From: an uncultured Rhodobacter sp.
Lineage (GTDB): Bacteria; Pseudomonadota; Alphaproteobacteria; Rhodobacterales; Rhodobacteraceae
Assembly: GCA_937901435.1 (NCBI GenBank)
Contig: CALGTJ010000418.1
Location: 1 to 10,484 of the forward strand
Direction: 5' to 3'
Length of the DNA stretch: 10,484 nucleotides
Part shown: positions 6,778 to 10,484 of the stretch, piece after piece
Numbering within the stretch: position 1 is the first letter of the stretch
How the letters are laid out: the number at the start of each line of letters is the position of its first letter
Made by a program: the position numbers and the translations under genes
The notes under the pieces: model-generated
Database searches by the model: none
What the model was told of the DNA's origin: nothing
Seen by the model: only the letters and a program-made list of their open reading frames with translations

Positions 6778-7788
6778 TTGGCGATCAGCACCATGCCCCC
6801 CGAAGGCTCCAATCCGAACGTGTCAGAGACATTACTGGAATTCCCTGACAACCGCGTGTTGATTGATCTTTGCGGCGAATATGACCGCAACCTCGCCCAG
6901 ATAGAACAGAAACTCGCCGTCCAGATCCTGCGCCGGGGCAATGTTCTGGCTGTGTTTGGCGAAGCTGGATCGCGCGAGCGTGCGGCAGAGGTGCTGCAGG
7001 ACCTTTACGAAAAGCTGGAATCCGGACGTTCTGTGGATGCGGGTGAAATCGACGGCACCATCCGCCTTGCCGGGCCGGATGCGGCCACGCTGGAAGGCGA
7101 CCAGATCGAAATGTTCTCAGCCGGGCTGGTCGAGGTCAAGACCCGCAAGAAAACCGTCATGCCGCGCACGGCGGCGCAAAAGGCCTATGTGCAATCTCTG
7201 TTCAAGAACGAGCTGGCCTTTGGGATCGGCCCGGCTGGCACGGGCAAGACCTATCTTGCCGTTGCCGTCGGCGTGAACCTGTTTATCGGGGGGCATGTGG
7301 ACAAGATTATCCTGTCGCGCCCTGCGGTTGAGGCGGGCGAGCGTTTGGGATTCCTGCCCGGCGACATGAAGGACAAGGTCGATCCGTACATGCAGCCGCT
7401 TTATGATGCGCTGAACGATTTTCTGCCGGACAAGCAGGTGGCCAAGCTGATCGAGGACAAAAAGATCGAGATCGCGCCGCTGGCCTTTATGCGCGGGCGG
7501 ACCCTGTCCAATGCCTTTGTGGTGCTGGACGAGGCGCAGAACGCCACGACGATGCAGATGAAAATGTTTCTGACCCGTCTGGGCGAGGGCAGCCGGATGG
7601 TCATCACGGGCGACCGCACCCAAGTCGATCTGCCGCGCGGGGTGTCCTCTGGCCTGCGCGATGCGGAACGGCTGCTGGGCAATATCAAAGACATATCGTT
7701 CAATTACTTCACGGCCAAGGACGTGGTGCGACATCCATTGGTGGCCAAAATTATCGAAGCCTATGAGGCAGACGCGCCGCGCTCTTGA
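6778..7788 (+). CDS. phoH: PhoH-family ATPase (YbeZ)
   Basis: PhoH/YbeZ proteins are cytoplasmic P-loop NTPases, related to the helicase core, that partner with the YbeY endoribonuclease in RNA processing and ribosome maturation. The 336-residue product has an N-terminal KH-like part (about 20-100), Walker A GPAGTGKT at 151-158, and Walker B VVLDEAQN with Asp251/Glu252. A conserved arginine region GDRTQVDLPRGVSSGL follows, and the typical end VVRHPLVAKIIEAYE. I chose TTG 6778 because GGAGAG (6768-6773) is correctly spaced and MAIS is family-like. ATG 6793 lacks a ribosome site, and TTG 6736 would add 14 residues. The gene follows a strong terminator, so it needs its own promoter. ybeY lies 1.3 kb downstream, split off by msrQ-like and a minus-strand gene. 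Confidence 0.95.
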   Translation: MAISTMPPEGSNPNVSETLLEFPDNRVLIDLCGEYDRNLAQIEQKLAVQILRRGNVLAVFGEAGSRERAAEVLQDLYEKLESGRSVDAGEIDGTIRLAGPDAATLEGDQIEMFSAGLVEVKTRKKTVMPRTAAQKAYVQSLFKNELAFGIGPAGTGKTYLAVAVGVNLFIGGHVDKIILSRPAVEAGERLGFLPGDMKDKVDPYMQPLYDALNDFLPDKQVAKLIEDKKIEIAPLAFMRGRTLSNAFVVLDEAQNATTMQMKMFLTRLGEGSRMVITGDRTQVDLPRGVSSGLRDAERLLGNIKDISFNYFTAKDVVRHPLVAKIIEAYEADAPRS

Positions 7789-8017
7789 GATCGGATTTCT
7801 GTTGGAAATTCGGTTTGTCGGGCGCGCTCGTTGTCAATAGCTGTGCGTCTTCGATAGCGATGCGGACAAAAGAGCCCTGACAGCAGGGTGTCCCAAGCGA
7901 AAGGACCCGCGCGAATTGATCCGCACTGACTTGGACCATTTCTTTCACAAGGCCGCGACGGAACCGCAGACCTCTGTCGTATCACATCACAGAAACTGAA
8001 ATCTGAGGATCTATGTG

Positions 8018-8620
8018 ATGCCGCGACTCTCTGTTGTTAATCCCTATTGGCTTTGGGCGCTGCTGGCGCTTCCGGCGGCTTTTATGCTGAACGAAGCCGT
8101 CACGTCTGAAAATGCGCGAATCATTCATATTCTGGTAGATCCCAGCGGCAAAACCTCGGCGCGGCTGTTGATCATCACCATGATGGCCACGCCTTTGGCG
8201 CTGGTGCTGCGCGGCTGGCGCGGTCCGGTCTGGCTGAAAAAGAACCGGCGGTATCTGGGGGTTGCGGCCTTTTGCTACGGCGTGTTGCACACTGGCTTTT
8301 ACCTGATCGACAAAGCGTCCATGGCGCGCGTGATAGAGGAATTGCCGCGGTTTTACATCTGGACCGGCTGGTTGGCTTTCGCGATTTTCATCCCGCTTGC
8401 GGCAACCTCGATGGATTATTTCGTCCGTACAATGGGGCGCAATTGGAAGGTTTTACAGCGCTTCACCTATGGGGCGGCGGTGCTGACCCTGCTGCACTGG
8501 GCCGCTTTGCATAACTGGGGCAGCGTCACCCCGGCACTGATCCATTTCGGGCCCCTCATTGCTCTGGAGGCCTACAGAATCTGGTATTGGTATCTGCGGC
8601 CACGTCCGGCTTTGGCCTGA
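8018..8620 (+). CDS. MsrQ/YedZ-like haem-binding membrane protein (ferric reductase-like transmembrane family)
   Basis: The 200-residue protein has about six hydrophobic segments (near 9-25, 49-66, 78-96, 112-132, 149-166, 171-193). It carries the YedZ pattern RRYLGVAAFCYGVLHTGFYL (78-96) and PLAATSMD (126-133). MsrQ is the inner-membrane b-type haem subunit that feeds electrons to the periplasmic methionine sulfoxide reductase MsrP. His91 and His160 match E. coli His91 and His164, but the position of His151 is Gln147 (LQRFTY instead of LHxxxY), while an extra His165 follows. No msrP is adjacent. It may therefore be a divergent haem protein with another partner. ATG 8018 is preferred over GTG 8015 because GAGGAT (8005-8010) is better spaced. 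The 229 nt upstream (7789-8017) hold no gene I can support and no clear promoter. Confidence 0.82.
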   Translation: MPRLSVVNPYWLWALLALPAAFMLNEAVTSENARIIHILVDPSGKTSARLLIITMMATPLALVLRGWRGPVWLKKNRRYLGVAAFCYGVLHTGFYLIDKASMARVIEELPRFYIWTGWLAFAIFIPLAATSMDYFVRTMGRNWKVLQRFTYGAAVLTLLHWAALHNWGSVTPALIHFGPLIALEAYRIWYWYLRPRPALA

Positions 8621-8634
8621 CTCCAAAGAAAACG

Positions 8635-8669
8635 GGCCTGACGCAGGAAAACCAAACACGCGTCAGGCC
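8635..8669 (-). terminator. Hairpin terminator between convergent genes
   Basis: A perfect 10-bp stem GGCCTGACGC (8635-8644) / GCGTCAGGCC (8660-8669) closes a 15-nt loop. On the minus strand it is followed by CGTTTTCTTT, a U-rich tail, so it fits termination of leftward transcription. It may also act on msrQ messages from the left, where the downstream side has no T-run. Confidence 0.65.
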
Positions 8670-8696
8670 ATAAAGGGTTAGGTCATAAAATGTCTT

Positions 8697-8733
8697 GCGA
8701 TGGGATCTGCTTGGGGAAAGCAGACCCCATCGC
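8697..8733. repeat. Long imperfect inverted repeat (second hairpin)
   Basis: GCGATGGG-A-TCTGCT (8697-8711) pairs with AGCAGA-C-CCCATCGC (8719-8733). This gives 8+6 bp with one mismatch and a 7-nt loop. No T-run follows on either strand. It sits 9 nt past the stop of the minus-strand small gene and may stabilise RNA ends. Confidence 0.8.
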
Positions 8734-8741
8734 GGCCACAG

Positions 8742-8933
8742 TCAGAACCGGGAACGTCGTTGCGATGGATGGTCTGGCTGCGGTTTCTCAAACGAGAGAG
8801 TGGAAAGACCAGTTGGGACACTGGCGATGGTGGCACTGCCAAAGATCATCAGGACCAGCACGAAGACTGCGGCGCTAAGCCCAATCTTGTCACATCGGCG
8901 CAAAAGGGGAGTTTTTCGCGATGGCGGCAGCAT
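8742..8933 (-). CDS. Hypothetical small single-pass membrane protein
   Basis: A 63-residue frame runs from ATG 8933 with a good AGGAAA ribosome site (8938-8943), and a further GAGGAAG sits behind it. The product has a basic N-terminus (SRKTPLLRRCDK), one hydrophobic segment (about residues 19-36, rich in Val/Leu/Phe/Ile) and a polar Pro/Arg/Ser C-terminal tail. This looks like a membrane anchor, or a signal peptide cleaved after SATIA. The frame could open further upstream to 9020, but those residues look non-coding. Support comes from the ribosome site, the biased hydrophobic segment and a minus-strand terminator-like hairpin 73 nt after the stop. No family is recognised. The remainder of 8621-9094 holds two hairpins and T-rich tracts at 9001-9030, otherwise nothing I can name. 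Confidence 0.5.
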   Translation of the reverse strand: MLPPSRKTPLLRRCDKIGLSAAVFVLVLMIFGSATIASVPTGLSTLSFEKPQPDHPSQRRSRF

Positions 8934-9094
8934 GCTGTTTCCTTTCTTCCTCAAGCTCTCTGAACATGGGTCGCGGGACGCGCGCCAAAAGTTCAAAGTA
9001 TTTTCATTTTTTTGTGGCACGTTTTTTTATGGCTTAGTTTTCTGGCAAGGATGGAACCACTGGACAAACCAGCCCTGATCGGTTGCAAGGCCCT

Positions 9095-9586
9095 ATGACA
9101 ATGGATGTGACAGTTGACGTCTTGATCGAGGCACCAGAGTGGGACTCTCTGGGGCTGGAAGCCTTGGCGCAGCGGGCGGCAGAGGCGACCTTGCTGCGCC
9201 TTGGCTATGGCGATGCGGGGTACGAGATCAGCGTCATGGGCTGTGATGACAGGCGTATTGCCGAGTTGAACGGTGATTTTCGGGCCAAATCGCAGCCCAC
9301 CAATGTGCTTAGCTGGCCCTCGCAAGAGCGCGCGGCTGACACGCCCGGCGGATCACCCCTGCCGCCACAGGACCCGGAATTGGGCGATATCGCCATCGCT
9401 TGCGGGGTGTGCCGGGCAGAGGCAGAGGCGGCAAACAAGGAAATATCCCATCATGTGACCCATCTTTTGGTGCATGGCGCGCTGCATCTGTTGGGTTATG
9501 ACCACATAAACGCGCAAGATGCCGCATTGATGGAAGGTTTGGAGGTTGAAATACTTGCAACCCTCGGTATTGCCGACCCATATTGA
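9095..9586 (+). CDS. ybeY: Endoribonuclease YbeY (rRNA maturation factor)
   Basis: YbeY is a single-strand-specific metallo-endoribonuclease acting in 16S rRNA 3' maturation and late 70S quality control. The roughly 163-residue protein has the family zinc site HGALHLLGYDH at 127-137 (His127, His131, His137). It also has the upstream conserved NGDFRAKSQPTNVLSWP (59-75) and ELGDIAIA. The start is uncertain: ATG 9095 (MTMDV) and ATG 9101 (MDV) share one AAGG ribosome site (9087-9090) at spacings of 4 and 10 nt. TTG 9083 precedes that site and is unlikely. A loop of Pro/Gly-rich residues (about 80-96) is longer than in E. coli, as usual in this lineage. corC follows after 41 nt and is probably cotranscribed. 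The PhoH partner is encoded upstream. Confidence 0.95.
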   Translation: MTMDVTVDVLIEAPEWDSLGLEALAQRAAEATLLRLGYGDAGYEISVMGCDDRRIAELNGDFRAKSQPTNVLSWPSQERAADTPGGSPLPPQDPELGDIAIACGVCRAEAEAANKEISHHVTHLLVHGALHLLGYDHINAQDAALMEGLEVEILATLGIADPY

Positions 9587-9627
9587 TTTTGCAGGGCGCA
9601 GCAGCCCCGGCAATTTGGAAAGGACAG

Positions 9628-10484
9628 ATGAGCGACGCAGATAGCGGATCGTCTAGCGCGGCGCACAGCGCGCAAGACCTCCAGACAGACACGCCACGGG
9701 GATTTTTCGGCCGTGTGCGAGATGCGCTCCGGTCAACCAGCCCAGACGCGACAGAGACAGATGATCGCCCGGAGCCCGATAGTGGGGCAGCGGGTGGCGC
9801 TTCGGCATTGGGGCTTTTGAACCTGCGCCGGATGCGGGTCGAGGATGTGGCCATCCCCAAGGCAGAGATCGTTTCGGTGCCGATGGACATCACCAAGGAA
9901 GAACTGGTCAAGACGTTCCGTGACAGCGGTCTGACGCGCCTGCCGGTTTACGAGGGCACCCTCGACAGCCCCAAGGGCATGATCCACCTCAAGGATTTCG
10001 CGCTGACCCATGGCTTTAACGGCGGCGGCGGGATCTTTAGCCTTGCCGGAATGCTGCGCCCCTTGCTGTTTGCGCCGCCCTCGATGCCGATAGGCGTGCT
10101 GTTGCAAAAGATGCAGAGCCAGCGGATGCATTTGGCGCTGGTAATCGACGAATATGGTGGCGTGGACGGGCTGGTCAGCATCGAGGATCTGATCGAACAG
10201 GTCATCGGCGAGATCGAAGACGAACATGACGTCGATGAAGACCAGTATTGGACGCAGGAAAAACCCGGCGTTTATCTGGCGCTGTCCAAGACCCCTCTGG
10301 AGGATTTCGAGTCCGAGATCGGCATGAAGCTGGTCGAGGGGGAGGACGAAGAGGAAATCGACACGCTTGGCGGGCTGGTGTTCATGCTCTGCGGGCGGGT
10401 TCCCGCACGCGGAGAGATGATCCCCCATCCCGATGGGCCCGAGTTCGAGATCGTCGATGCCGATCCGCGCCGGATCAAGCGGCT
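9628..10484 (+). CDS. corC: CorC/YbeX-family CBS-domain protein (hemolysin-like), partial at right edge
   Basis: CorC/YbeX proteins are cytosolic CBS-pair proteins associated with magnesium/cobalt efflux and, through gene linkage, with ribosome metabolism. The 285 visible residues start at ATG 9628 behind GAAAGGA (9618-9624). Residues 1-65 are a low-complexity Ser/Asp-rich linker containing RGFFGRVRDAL. CBS 1 begins at RMRVEDVAIPKAEIVSVPMD (68-87) and contains LTRLPVYEGTLDSPKGMIHLKD. CBS 2 contains RMHLALVIDEYGGVDGLVSIEDLIEQVIGEIEDEHD (166-201). The CorC_HlyC transporter-associated domain runs from about 215 (LGGLVFMLCGRVPARGE, 247-263). The frame is open at the edge, and 10-20 residues probably remain. 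No transmembrane DUF21 domain is present, which fits CorC rather than TlyC-type membrane proteins. lnt is the expected next gene. Confidence 0.94.
   Translation, partial: MSDADSGSSSAAHSAQDLQTDTPRGFFGRVRDALRSTSPDATETDDRPEPDSGAAGGASALGLLNLRRMRVEDVAIPKAEIVSVPMDITKEELVKTFRDSGLTRLPVYEGTLDSPKGMIHLKDFALTHGFNGGGGIFSLAGMLRPLLFAPPSMPIGVLLQKMQSQRMHLALVIDEYGGVDGLVSIEDLIEQVIGEIEDEHDVDEDQYWTQEKPGVYLALSKTPLEDFESEIGMKLVEGEDEEEIDTLGGLVFMLCGRVPARGEMIPHPDGPEFEIVDADPRRIKR

Noticed and set aside
7875..7888. Inverted repeat CCCTG-ACAG-CAGGG after phoH
   Set aside because: Short stem with no T-run; could be chance.
7751..7948. Minus-strand 65-codon frame at the end of phoH and in the gap before the msrQ-like gene
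   Set aside because: GTG start without a clear ribosome site, overlap with phoH, no recognisable domain or hydrophobic pattern.
8695..9078. Plus-strand 127-codon frame between the msrQ-like gene and ybeY
   Set aside because: Starts inside a hairpin stem, has no ribosome site, Arg/Ser-rich composition, and conflicts with the better-supported minus-strand gene.

Overview
The window looks like chromosomal core sequence from a high-GC alphaproteobacterium, most likely a Rhodobacteraceae (Roseobacter-group) member. The reasons are a fabA-fabB-fabI operon divergent from an Irr-type Fur-family regulator, a miaB/phoH/ybeY/corC block, and protein sequences typical of that family. This is judged from recall of the families; no search was run.

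Left part (1-2558): a leftward operon for unsaturated fatty acid synthesis, fabA -> fabB -> fabI, with fabI cut by the window edge. A 181-bp divergent region separates it from irr. That region carries a good sigma70-like promoter for irr and two short palindromes, each lying on a candidate -35 element. Middle left (2559-3943): irr (+) converges on an unrecognised conserved protein (-) that may be glycosyltransferase-like. A 13-bp triplication copies the end of that gene, stop codon included, into the gap.

Centre (4032-7788): miaB (tRNA ms2i6A synthesis) is followed by a non-coding stretch with a dense cluster of DnaA-box-like 9-mers (one perfect, three with one mismatch, one weak) plus two GANTC sites. 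This could be an origin or DnaA-binding locus. Next come two exported-protein genes, an OmpA-like protein and a small lipoprotein. They share a 33-residue module with two cysteines at identical spacing, and end at a strong intrinsic terminator. phoH follows, with its own candidate promoter and a probable TTG start.

Right part (7789-10484): an orphan MsrQ/YedZ-like haem membrane protein lacking one of the usual haem-ligand histidines, a probable small single-TM protein on the minus strand flanked by two strong hairpins, then ybeY and corC (cut by the right edge). The miaB-phoH-ybeY-corC order is the widespread RNA-maturation/envelope block, here split by accessory genes. PhoH and YbeY act in RNA processing and ribosome maturation, MiaB in tRNA modification, and CorC is a CBS-domain protein linked to ion transport. 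The best candidates for something undescribed are the DnaA-box cluster (5385-5495), the paired two-cysteine module proteins, and the divergent MsrQ.
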